Source: Candidatus Bipolaricaulota bacterium (GTDB lineage: Bacteria; Bipolaricaulota; Bipolaricaulia; UBA7950; UBA9294). From it: a DNA stretch of 40,033 bases. The position numbers and the translations under genes are program-made. The notes below the pieces were generated by a model. It was given only the letters and a program-made list of their open reading frames with translations. It did no database searches and had not been told where the DNA came from. The stretch's first letter is position 1, and each line of letters opens with the position of its first letter. The stretch is taken from the NCBI GenBank assembly GCA_018817505.1, contig JAHITR010000017.1, forward strand, positions 1-40,033, read 5' to 3'. This document shows positions 29,615 to 36,835 of this stretch, one piece after another.

Positions 29615-30241
29615 TCAACTACTCAGCTGATCGCTCGCTGTCGTGCCCCGGTCGTCGGCCATTAAGTCCCCGAACCAGACGGTGACGTAGACGTTAATCC
29701 ACGCAATGAACGACGCTGAGACCAGTATTCCAATGGGGTGAATCCACCAAGCTTGAGTCGCCGGGGAGAGCAAATAATCGATCGCCAAGGGCAAACAGTA
29801 GGATACCGCGAGAAGTAGAAAGACACGAAACATGACACGAGAGTCCGCTGTAAGCTGAAAACTGGCACGAATGGCGTCAACGGGGCGGGCCTTGTGAAGG
29901 ATGATCATCTGTTTGTAGTAGATTGATCGGATACCCACATAGATCCCAGGTAGAAGAAAGATCGCGCTGCCCAAGACAACGACAGCATTGACGAGTAGCT
30001 CGCCAAGAACAAGATCGCCAAATGTCTCAAAAGGAAGCGCGTGAAGCGGGAACGATTCATGTCGGCTCATGGAGTCGACCTTCCCGATGACGAAGATATG
30101 AATCATCGGAGATAGGAGGAGCACCAGTCCAATGGACACCACCCACCATGGATCGACAATGTCGAGAAGATCGGCTCGAAGCGAGGAGAGATGAATGACG
30201 CCACTATAGACCAACGAGGCAAGGACGATGGAAGGCGCATC
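29615..30241 (-). CDS. Multi-spanning membrane protein, YciC/DUF975-like
   Basis: About six hydrophobic segments; LLPGIYVGIRSIYYKQMIILHKARPVDAIRASFQLTADSRVMFRVFLLL resembles the YciC/DUF975 signature. Start uncertain (30241 or 30289). Confidence 0.55.
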   Translation of the reverse strand, partial: DAPSIVLASLVYSGVIHLSSLRADLLDIVDPWWVVSIGLVLLLSPMIHIFVIGKVDSMSRHESFPLHALPFETFGDLVLGELLVNAVVVLGSAIFLLPGIYVGIRSIYYKQMIILHKARPVDAIRASFQLTADSRVMFRVFLLLAVSYCLPLAIDYLLSPATQAWWIHPIGILVSASFIAWINVYVTVWFGDLMADDRGTTASDQLSS

Positions 30242-30263
30242 CATGACAAGACGCGCGACCCGC

Positions 30264-30623
30264 TTACTCCGCCTGAGGTTCATCATCATCTCGGAGCAGC
30301 CTCTCTAGTCTCAAAGACCGTTCCACAGTCACGTCAATGATGAATTGAAGTTCAGGTGTATGCCGAGTGGCCAGCCGACTTGCTAGCTCGCTGCGATAGA
30401 ACCCTTGATCGCGTTTGAGTGCTTTCAGGAAGGCGTCGGAATCGATCTCAGTTCCGGCTCCCACATACACCTTGGCGTGGCGGCCGTCAATCGACAGATT
30501 GACGTCCATAACCGTCGGAAAGGCGTTGCGGACAACTGGATCGCGGCTTTCGAATTCGACAATCGATGCCAGTTCTCGCTGAATGTCCTCTTGCAGGCGT
30601 GCCAAGCGTCGTTTGCCTGTCAT
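30264..30623 (-). CDS. rbfA: 30S ribosome-binding factor A
   Basis: RLARLQEDIQRELASIVEFESRDPVVRNAFPTVMDVNLSIDGRHAKVYVGAG; adjacent to infB. Confidence 0.88.
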   Translation of the reverse strand: MTGKRRLARLQEDIQRELASIVEFESRDPVVRNAFPTVMDVNLSIDGRHAKVYVGAGTEIDSDAFLKALKRDQGFYRSELASRLATRHTPELQFIIDVTVERSLRLERLLRDDDEPQAE

Positions 30624-30904
30624 AGCATCTCCATATCCGCTTCCTCAAGTTCGTAGCCGTCTCCCCGTTCAAGCTTCAACTGCAGCTTCTGTAGGGCGGC
30701 ATCCGAGAAACGCGGGTCGTTCGATAGGTGGGCCACCCGGATGGTCATCTGCTGCAAATCGTCCTGATCATTCGCTTCACACGCTGCAAATGCCGAACCA
30801 TGCCGATGCACTTCGGCCAGTATTCGCTTCACAATCGACCGTTTCTGTTTGATGGAATCTATGCCATACAGTCGGAATCGTATCGTGAGAAGTGCCGATT
30901 TCAT
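30620..30904 (-). CDS. DUF503 family protein (YlxP-like)
   Basis: KSALLTIRFRLYGIDSIKQKRSIVKRILAEVHRH...SNDPRFSDAALQKLQLKLE; between infB and rbfA, 4-nt ATGA overlap with rbfA. Confidence 0.85.
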   Translation of the reverse strand: MKSALLTIRFRLYGIDSIKQKRSIVKRILAEVHRHGSAFAACEANDQDDLQQMTIRVAHLSNDPRFSDAALQKLQLKLERGDGYELEEADMEML

Positions 30905-30911
30905 TCGATGG

Positions 30912-32678
30912 TTAGCGTTCCACCTCTTCGAGCACAAAGGCCTGCAGGCGGTCGCCGACTTGAACGTCGTTGAAATCGCGAATTCGAACGCCACACTCAC
31001 GTCCAGATTGGACCTCACGAACGTCATCTTCAAACCGGCGCAACGATGCAATATCACCCGAGAACACCTCGGCGTTGTTCCGGATCACTCGGATTTTTGC
31101 CCTCCGCTCAACGCGCCCCTCCGTGACATAGCAGCCGGCAATCGTGCCAGATGGTGCCTTGAACAGGTTCCTCACCTCAAGCGAGCCCATGGCACGCTCT
31201 TCGTACGAAGGACCAAGCTGTCGCTTGAGAGCGCTTTCGATTTCATCCACGAGATGATAGATGATGTCATAAAGCAAAACAGGAATGCCTTCGCGCTCCG
31301 CCAACTTGAGTACCTTGGGATCCGCGCCGACCCCAAAACCTACGGCAAGACACTCTTCGGTAACCGTTGACGCAAGAACGATATCAGATTCGGAAATGTC
31401 TCCCACACCAGAAACGAGAATGTCCAACTCGACACCTTCAACATGAAGAGATGCAATCTCTCGGCGTGCTGCCTCCAATCCTCCCGTCGTTTCTGCCTTA
31501 AGGATCACCTTGAGCTTGGCTGCTTCCTCCTTGGTGGAGAACAAATCATCCAACGTTCGCGCTCGAGGTGCAGCCTGTGGGAGCTTGTCACGTTGGTATT
31601 GTTGAACGAGCTTCTTGGCCTGTCCTTGATTCTTGACGATCTCAATCTGGGTTCCCACTTCCGGAAGATCGCAAAAACCGAGAATGGAAACCGCATCGCC
31701 CGGAAGCGCTTCCTCGACTCGGTTTCCAGCTCCATCAAGAAGCGCCTTGATTCGGCCTTGTGCCACGCCTGCCACCGCCCAATCTTTGACGCGCAGTGTG
31801 CCATCACGCACAACAACAGTCGCCACAGGACCCTGGCCGACAACGAGGTGGGATTCGATAATGGCAGCCTCTACTGGATTCTTGGGATCTGCCTGCAGAT
31901 CCCCCATTTCGGCCACAAGAAGAATCATTTCCAGCAGCTCATCAATGTTCGTTCCCTGCAACGCAGAAACCTCCACACTGATGGTGTCTCCACCCCATGC
32001 TTCAGGGAGCAAGCCGTGCTGTGCAAGGTCATTGATCACTCGACCCACATCGGCATTGGATTTGTCGATCTTGTTGATGGCAACGATGATGGGGACCCCT
32101 GCCGCCTTGATATGATCAATCGCTTCGACAGTCTGCGCCATCACTCCGTCATCCGCTGCGACCACCAAGATGGCAATATCTGTCACCTGAGCGCCGCGAG
32201 CACGCATGCCGGTAAACGCCTTGTGCCCTGGCGTGTCGATGAATGTAATTTTTTGTCCGTGCAGTTGTGCTTGATAGGCAGCAATCCCCTGCGTGATCCC
32301 GCCCGCTTCTTTGGCAGCAAGGTGGGATTTGCGGATGGCATCCAGCAACGTCGTCTTGCCATGATCAATATGCCCCAGGACAGAAACAATTGGAGGCCGA
32401 GTGCTTCCTCTTGGTTTGGCTGTCGACGCCGACGCCTTTCTTGTAGCAGGTGCTGCAGGTTTTGTGGACGGCTTGATGGGCGACTCAGTCTCTGTAGGCG
32501 TCTGATCTTTGTCAGCTTGCCCCTCTTCATAGAGGTGCACGATCAGAGAGGATTCCTCGTCGTCTACGGAATTGGCCGCCTTGAGTCCAGGCATGCCCAG
32601 TTCTTCAAGTTTGTCTATCAGTTCTTTGCTCGATACGCCAAGCTCGCGAGCAATTTCGTAGATTCTTTTCTTTGACAA
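30912..32678 (-). CDS. infB: Translation initiation factor IF-2 (588 aa, TTG start)
   Basis: VLGHIDHGKTTLLDAIRKSHLAAKEAGGITQGIAAYQ, FIDTPGHKAFTGMRARGAQVTDIAILVVAADDGVMAQTVEAI, NKIDK. Confidence 0.96.
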   Translation of the reverse strand: MSKKRIYEIARELGVSSKELIDKLEELGMPGLKAANSVDDEESSLIVHLYEEGQADKDQTPTETESPIKPSTKPAAPATRKASASTAKPRGSTRPPIVSVLGHIDHGKTTLLDAIRKSHLAAKEAGGITQGIAAYQAQLHGQKITFIDTPGHKAFTGMRARGAQVTDIAILVVAADDGVMAQTVEAIDHIKAAGVPIIVAINKIDKSNADVGRVINDLAQHGLLPEAWGGDTISVEVSALQGTNIDELLEMILLVAEMGDLQADPKNPVEAAIIESHLVVGQGPVATVVVRDGTLRVKDWAVAGVAQGRIKALLDGAGNRVEEALPGDAVSILGFCDLPEVGTQIEIVKNQGQAKKLVQQYQRDKLPQAAPRARTLDDLFSTKEEAAKLKVILKAETTGGLEAARREIASLHVEGVELDILVSGVGDISESDIVLASTVTEECLAVGFGVGADPKVLKLAEREGIPVLLYDIIYHLVDEIESALKRQLGPSYEERAMGSLEVRNLFKAPSGTIAGCYVTEGRVERRAKIRVIRNNAEVFSGDIASLRRFEDDVREVQSGRECGVRIRDFNDVQVGDRLQAFVLEEVER

Positions 32679-32721
32679 CGGTATCCTCTCTCTTTTGAAA
32701 TCTGCGGTAAGTACGATCCAG

Positions 32722-32750
32722 ACTATACGGAATCACTCAGATTGCGTCAA
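32722..32750 (-). promoter_or_regulatory. Sigma70-like promoter for infB
   Basis: Minus strand TTGACG-N17-TATAGT about 40 nt upstream of the infB start. Confidence 0.65.
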
Positions 32751-32779
32751 ACGCGGGTACCAAAGCTATGTGCGGCCTA

Positions 32780-33256
32780 CTAGCGTAATAACAGCCAAAT
32801 GATCAGCACAATGAAGCCCGCTCCACCGAACAACCACATGAAAACTATGCGGCTCACGCCGCGTATCTTCTTCTTTTCGTCGGGATTGAAGTTCGTCCTG
32901 TGGGGATTGCTTATCGAGAGGCGTTGAGATTTTTTGTAGGTCTTGACGTACAGCGACATTTTCTTTTGTCGGCGATAGACCACGGCCAGATTGTGCATGG
33001 CATTGATGAACTTGGGTTCCATTTCCAAGGCTCGATTGTAGGCATATTCGGCTCTCGCCAAATCGTTGCCGTCGATGTAGATATTGCCCAATCGATAATA
33101 AATCTGCGCCTTCTCGAGACCATACTGAAGCGCTTCCACAAGCAACGAAATGGCCTCTTTGTATTCCTTGTTCTTGCGCAGAGCTTCTGCCTTCTCTAGA
33201 GATTCGGTGACGAAGGCAATTTGCTCTTCATGCGTTCTTCGCTCTTCGGTACTCAT
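32780..33256 (-). CDS. TPR-repeat protein with C-terminal transmembrane helix
   Basis: LEKAQIYYRLGNIYIDGNDLARAEYAYNRALEMEPKFINAMHNLAVVYRRQ TPRs; C-terminal IVFMWLFGGAGFIVLIIWLLLR. Confidence 0.75.
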   Translation of the reverse strand: MSTEERRTHEEQIAFVTESLEKAEALRKNKEYKEAISLLVEALQYGLEKAQIYYRLGNIYIDGNDLARAEYAYNRALEMEPKFINAMHNLAVVYRRQKKMSLYVKTYKKSQRLSISNPHRTNFNPDEKKKIRGVSRIVFMWLFGGAGFIVLIIWLLLR

Positions 33257-33842
33257 CGATCCATTTACTCACTTTCTGGATATCCAACCAGGTCAAGTAT
33301 TTCGGACTGCCTTTCTCTCGAGAGGGATTGCGCAACAAGTAGCTCGGATGAAACATCGGGAACAACAGAATATCCCCTCGCCAAGAGAAGAAACTACCAT
33401 GGGATTTCGTAATGCCAGGAATATCAGGCTTCAGCCATTGTGTCGACGTATTCCCAAGCGTAACAATCAATGCTGGCTTGATTAATGCGATCTGAGATTC
33501 AAGATAGGGGAAGCAAACCTCCATCTCCGAATGTGAAGGAACGCGGTTGCCGGGAGGGCGGCATTTCACCACATTGCTGATGTAGACATCTTCGCGCCTG
33601 ATTTGAACTGAATTGAGAACCTCATCCAGCTTCTGTCCTGCAGGTCCCACAAATGGGCGCCCCGATCGATCCTCCTCTTCGCCTGGCCCTTCTCCGATGA
33701 AGAGCAGGTCTGCAGAACGATTTCCTTCTCCAAATACGACACTCGTTCGCGTTTGAGCCAGCGGGCACAGCACACAAGAGCGGACGCGCAGCTCAAGTGC
33801 ATCAAGAGACAGCGCATTGCTGGATGGGCTCGTTTCCTGCAT
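33228..33842 (-). CDS. Uracil-DNA glycosylase, family 4 (Fe-S type)
   Basis: CVLCPLAQTR, FIGEGPGEEEDRSGRPFVGPAGQKLDEVL, NVVKCRPPGNR, CFPYL, MFHPSYLLRN; four conserved Cys. Confidence 0.9.
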   Translation of the reverse strand: MQETSPSSNALSLDALELRVRSCVLCPLAQTRTSVVFGEGNRSADLLFIGEGPGEEEDRSGRPFVGPAGQKLDEVLNSVQIRREDVYISNVVKCRPPGNRVPSHSEMEVCFPYLESQIALIKPALIVTLGNTSTQWLKPDIPGITKSHGSFFSWRGDILLFPMFHPSYLLRNPSREKGSPKYLTWLDIQKVSKWIDEYRRAKNA

Positions 33843-33895
33843 GTCGCTCCTTGTTCATTGACACTGCAGCGCGAGAACGATTCGACGCAATCAAA

Positions 33896-33967
33896 AGCGG
33901 GCAACGGGATTCGAACCCGCGACCCTCAGCTTGGGAAGCTGATGCTCTACCACTGAGCTATGCCCGC
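33896..33967 (-). tRNA. tRNA-Gly (anticodon CCC), no encoded CCA
   Basis: Reverse complement GCGGGCATAGCTCAGTGGTAGAGCATCAGCTTCCCAAGCTGAGGGTCGCGGGTTCGAATCCCGTTGCCCGCT folds as a cloverleaf with anticodon loop TTCCCAA. Confidence 0.95.
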
Positions 33968-33978
33968 ACAATCAACGT

Positions 33979-33984
33979 ATTATA
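33979..33984 (-). promoter_or_regulatory. -10 element for tRNA-Gly
   Basis: Minus strand TATAAT 11 nt upstream of the tRNA 5' end; the -35 is unclear. Confidence 0.45.
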
Positions 33985-34007
33985 CCCAACACCAAGTTCA
34001 GACGAAA

Positions 34008-35189
34008 TCAGGCCCGCAAGGCTTCCAGCGCGGGCATCGTCTTGCCTCGCAGCAATGCAAGGCAGGCTCCGCCCCCCGTAGAGACGTAAGACGCGTGTTC
34101 GGATAGGCCGAACCGATCCATCGCCTCTCCGGTCTCTCCGCCACCAATGACGCTATAGGCTGAAGACTTGGCGACTGCTTCACCCAGCGCTTTCGTGCCA
34201 ACGGAGAAGGGCTCGTGCTCATAGGCTCCCATGGGCCCTGTCCAGATCAGCGATTTCGCTTGGATGATCCGTTCGCTGAAGATGCGACTTGTTTCAGGTC
34301 CAATGTCAAACGCATGCCAGCCATGCGGTATCTCGTTCACCGAACACGTCACTGTTTCCGACTCATCGGACAACTCCGCAGCAGCCACGACATCGACAGG
34401 CAGAAGCAAAGTCGTTCCATTCTCCTCGACAATCTGTTGAATCGCCCGCACCTCTTCAACGACCTTGTGATCCACGTCAGAAGCGCCAACATCGACTCCC
34501 ATGGCGTGAAGAAACGTCATGGCAACGCCTCCCCCAATCAAAACCTCGTCCACTTTGGTGGCCAAATCATGCAACGGTCCTAGCTTGCTCTGAGCCTTTC
34601 TCCCGCCAACGACAGCAACATAGGGATGTTGGGGGCCATTGAGCAAGGGATTCAGCGCGGCAATTTCTGCTTGAACGAGGAAGCCCGCATAGCTTGGCAG
34701 AAGATCGGCAATCCCCACAGTCGAGGCATGCGCTCGGTGCATCGTTCCAAACGCATCATTCACAAACAAGTCTCCGAGATTTGCCAACTCGTGAGTGAAC
34801 GTGGGCTCGTTGAGTGCCTCTTCACGATGGAAACGCACGTTCTCCAGCACGAGAACATCGCCATTGGATGCATCAGCAACAGCCCGCGAGACTTCATCTC
34901 CCACGCAGTCAGCAAGCTTCAATACGCTCTTGCCCAAGACTGATTCGAGCCGCGTTGCCACTCGATCAAGCCGCAGTTCGTCGACGACTTTGCCCTCAGG
35001 CCGTCCCAAGTGGGAGATCAGAACAACTTTCGCGTGGTGATCCAGTAGCCATTGGATCGTGGGCAGCGATGCCTGGATCCGGCGATCATCCAGCACCTCA
35101 CCCTCGAGCAATGGAACATTGTAGTCCACCCTTACCAGTACCGTCTTCCCCTCTACGTCGGCATCTTGTACTTTGCGAAGTTCCACCAC
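34008..35189 (-). CDS. pgk: Phosphoglycerate kinase (GTG start)
   Basis: VLVRVDYNVPL, KVVLISHLGRPEGK, VLENVRFHREE, FVNDAFGTMHRAHASTVG, WTGPMGAYE, STGGGACLALL. Confidence 0.97.
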   Translation of the reverse strand: MVELRKVQDADVEGKTVLVRVDYNVPLLEGEVLDDRRIQASLPTIQWLLDHHAKVVLISHLGRPEGKVVDELRLDRVATRLESVLGKSVLKLADCVGDEVSRAVADASNGDVLVLENVRFHREEALNEPTFTHELANLGDLFVNDAFGTMHRAHASTVGIADLLPSYAGFLVQAEIAALNPLLNGPQHPYVAVVGGRKAQSKLGPLHDLATKVDEVLIGGGVAMTFLHAMGVDVGASDVDHKVVEEVRAIQQIVEENGTTLLLPVDVVAAAELSDESETVTCSVNEIPHGWHAFDIGPETSRIFSERIIQAKSLIWTGPMGAYEHEPFSVGTKALGEAVAKSSAYSVIGGGETGEAMDRFGLSEHASYVSTGGGACLALLRGKTMPALEALRA

Positions 35190-35229
35190 GAGCCTCCAAT
35201 CAGACGATATTTCCCAGTTGTGAACCTTA

Positions 35230-35258
35230 TTGAATGCCCATCAGAAGGCGATTATAAT
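35230..35258 (+). promoter_or_regulatory. Promoter of the LolA-like gene, predicted leaderless
   Basis: TTGAAT-N17-TATAAT; ATG at 35267 lies 8 nt after the -10; no Shine-Dalgarno. Confidence 0.6.
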
Positions 35259-35278
35259 GCCCATTGATGAACAATCAA
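35251..35278 (-). promoter_or_regulatory. Candidate pgk promoter overlapping the divergent -10
   Basis: Minus strand TTGATT-N16-TATAAT; its -10 (35251-35256) overlaps the plus-strand -10 (35253-35258). Confidence 0.45.
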
Positions 35279-36199
35279 AGCCTCATACTTCTTGCCATCG
35301 GTGCGTTTGTCGCACTCATCGTCACTGTGGCTGCAGTGGATCAATACCTCCTAGACGAGCACCCGCCAACAGAAGTCGAAGGACTCATGTGGCGTGTAGA
35401 AAATGCCTTCAACCGAGTCCAGGATCTTGAAGCCACACTACAGATCACTGACGAATCGCAGCCAGCCGAAAACGTACGAATGAAGGTAAAGTACGTCAAG
35501 GGCCCCCCTCCCGTGTTGTCAATGCGCTATGTTCCACCCCAAGACGCGAGTGAGGATCTGTTCATCTCTTCTGTACGAGATGAAACGTTTACCATCCAGA
35601 ATGACCAGCTATTCCATTACATTCCGAGTGAGGATGTGGTCGTAAGCAAACGATGGCCTGGCGTACCACTGGTCATGGTCGGGCTAGGTGTTTTTGACAT
35701 GTCGCAAGTTCGTTCAGACTGGTCTGCCGGCAGGACAGAAATCAAAATCCTCGAAGACATATCTGGATTCTCTGGTATTGCGTTCGCGTCACCGATGTCG
35801 ATTTCCGAGTCATTTAGTCACACGCTAGCGCCATTCGCGCTCTTTTCCAGACTGGATCTCAAAGCGCTTCAGGACTACGCCCTCTCGTTTTCTTTCAATC
35901 CGGATGCCCAGACCGACGAGGCCCAGCCCCATGTTGCACTGGCCAATTCCCTCTTCTCAGACGGCGGAATTTCTCTTCCAGGCAGCTACATCCTTGAGGT
36001 TCGCGACGCGAAATCCAAGAACCTGTTGCGGATGATCTGGATTGACCGTGAGACCTATCTTGTGCAGAAGGCCGTAACTTTCACGAACGGTCAGCGAAGT
36101 GCGACGCTGTTGATCCAGTTGATTACGGTTGACCAGGGATTGTCAGAAGCCGATGTGATCCCTCCACTCCAAGTCGGAGTAGAGAATATCCGAGGCTAG
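35267..36199 (+). CDS. Outer-membrane lipoprotein-sorting (LolA-like) family protein with N-terminal signal/anchor
   Basis: Hydrophobic N-terminus LILLAIGAFVALIVTVAAV; beta-rich body MWRVENAFNRVQDLEATLQITDES...LRMIWIDRETYLVQKAVTFTNGQRSATLLIQLITVDQGL resembles LolA/DUF4292-type folds. Confidence 0.5.
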   Translation: MNNQSLILLAIGAFVALIVTVAAVDQYLLDEHPPTEVEGLMWRVENAFNRVQDLEATLQITDESQPAENVRMKVKYVKGPPPVLSMRYVPPQDASEDLFISSVRDETFTIQNDQLFHYIPSEDVVVSKRWPGVPLVMVGLGVFDMSQVRSDWSAGRTEIKILEDISGFSGIAFASPMSISESFSHTLAPFALFSRLDLKALQDYALSFSFNPDAQTDEAQPHVALANSLFSDGGISLPGSYILEVRDAKSKNLLRMIWIDRETYLVQKAVTFTNGQRSATLLIQLITVDQGLSEADVIPPLQVGVENIRG

Positions 36200-36702
36200 G
36201 ACTCTTCAGATTCTGCTTCTGCCCATTCTTTCCATTTGCGAAATTCACCCAAATCCAAGTCATCGTCCACGAAATCATGGAATTCATCTTCCTCGGCAAA
36301 TGGAGATTCAATCGCCTCAGAGCTGAAAACGTCGTCTGCGACGAAGATTTGGCAACCAGATCTCAACGAAAGCGCGAGTGAATCCGAAGGGCGGGCATCA
36401 AATTCCATGACATCCCCTTGGGCATCGCGAACGTAAATCGAGGCAAAAAATGTGCCATCTTGCACGGCCTTGATGATGACTTTGTCGATCTTTGCATCAA
36501 GGTATTCAATCATCTTCTTCATCAGAACATGGGTGAGTGGTCGTGGAAAATCTTCGTTCTGGAGCCCAAAGGCGATTGAAATAGCCTCAGAGTCGCCAAT
36601 CCAAATTGGCAGAGCCTTTCGAGATGCGCGATCCTTCAGTAGTACCACGGGAGAGTTGTTCGAGGGATCGACCAACAGCGCTTTGATCACGACTTCTCGC
36701 AT
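36196..36702 (-). CDS. Bifunctional nuclease domain (DUF151) protein
   Basis: VVLLKDRASRKALPIWIGDSEAISIAFGLQNEDFPRPLTHVLMKKMIEYLDAKIDKVIIKAVQDGTFFASIYV...DARPSDSLALSLRSGCQIFVADDVF. Confidence 0.93.
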   Translation of the reverse strand: MREVVIKALLVDPSNNSPVVLLKDRASRKALPIWIGDSEAISIAFGLQNEDFPRPLTHVLMKKMIEYLDAKIDKVIIKAVQDGTFFASIYVRDAQGDVMEFDARPSDSLALSLRSGCQIFVADDVFSSEAIESPFAEEDEFHDFVDDDLDLGEFRKWKEWAEAESEES

Positions 36703-36742
36703 GTCTAGCTCCTTTCATCATGATAGGCCGAACAGCTACGGC

Positions 36743-36771
36743 ATTATAGCCACTTGCTCGGTACGCAACAA
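36743..36771 (-). promoter_or_regulatory. Promoter of the DUF151 gene
   Basis: Minus strand TTGTTG-N17-TATAAT, with AAAGGAG Shine-Dalgarno before the ATG. Confidence 0.6.
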
Positions 36772-36783
36772 TCCTTATGGGCA

Positions 36784-36812
36784 TTGGCGATAGTCCGCTC
36801 ATTCGCTACACT
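36784..36812 (+). promoter_or_regulatory. Promoter of glmS
   Basis: TTGGCG-N17-TACACT, followed by AGGAGGT and the ATG at 36836. Confidence 0.5.
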
Positions 36813-36835
36813 TCTCGCTTGTTCAGGAGGTCAAT

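Noticed and set aside
31443-32675. Plus-strand 410-aa ORF antisense to infB
   Set aside because: Entirely antisense to a confident infB; composition (Cys/Arg/Ser-rich) typical of spurious ORFs.
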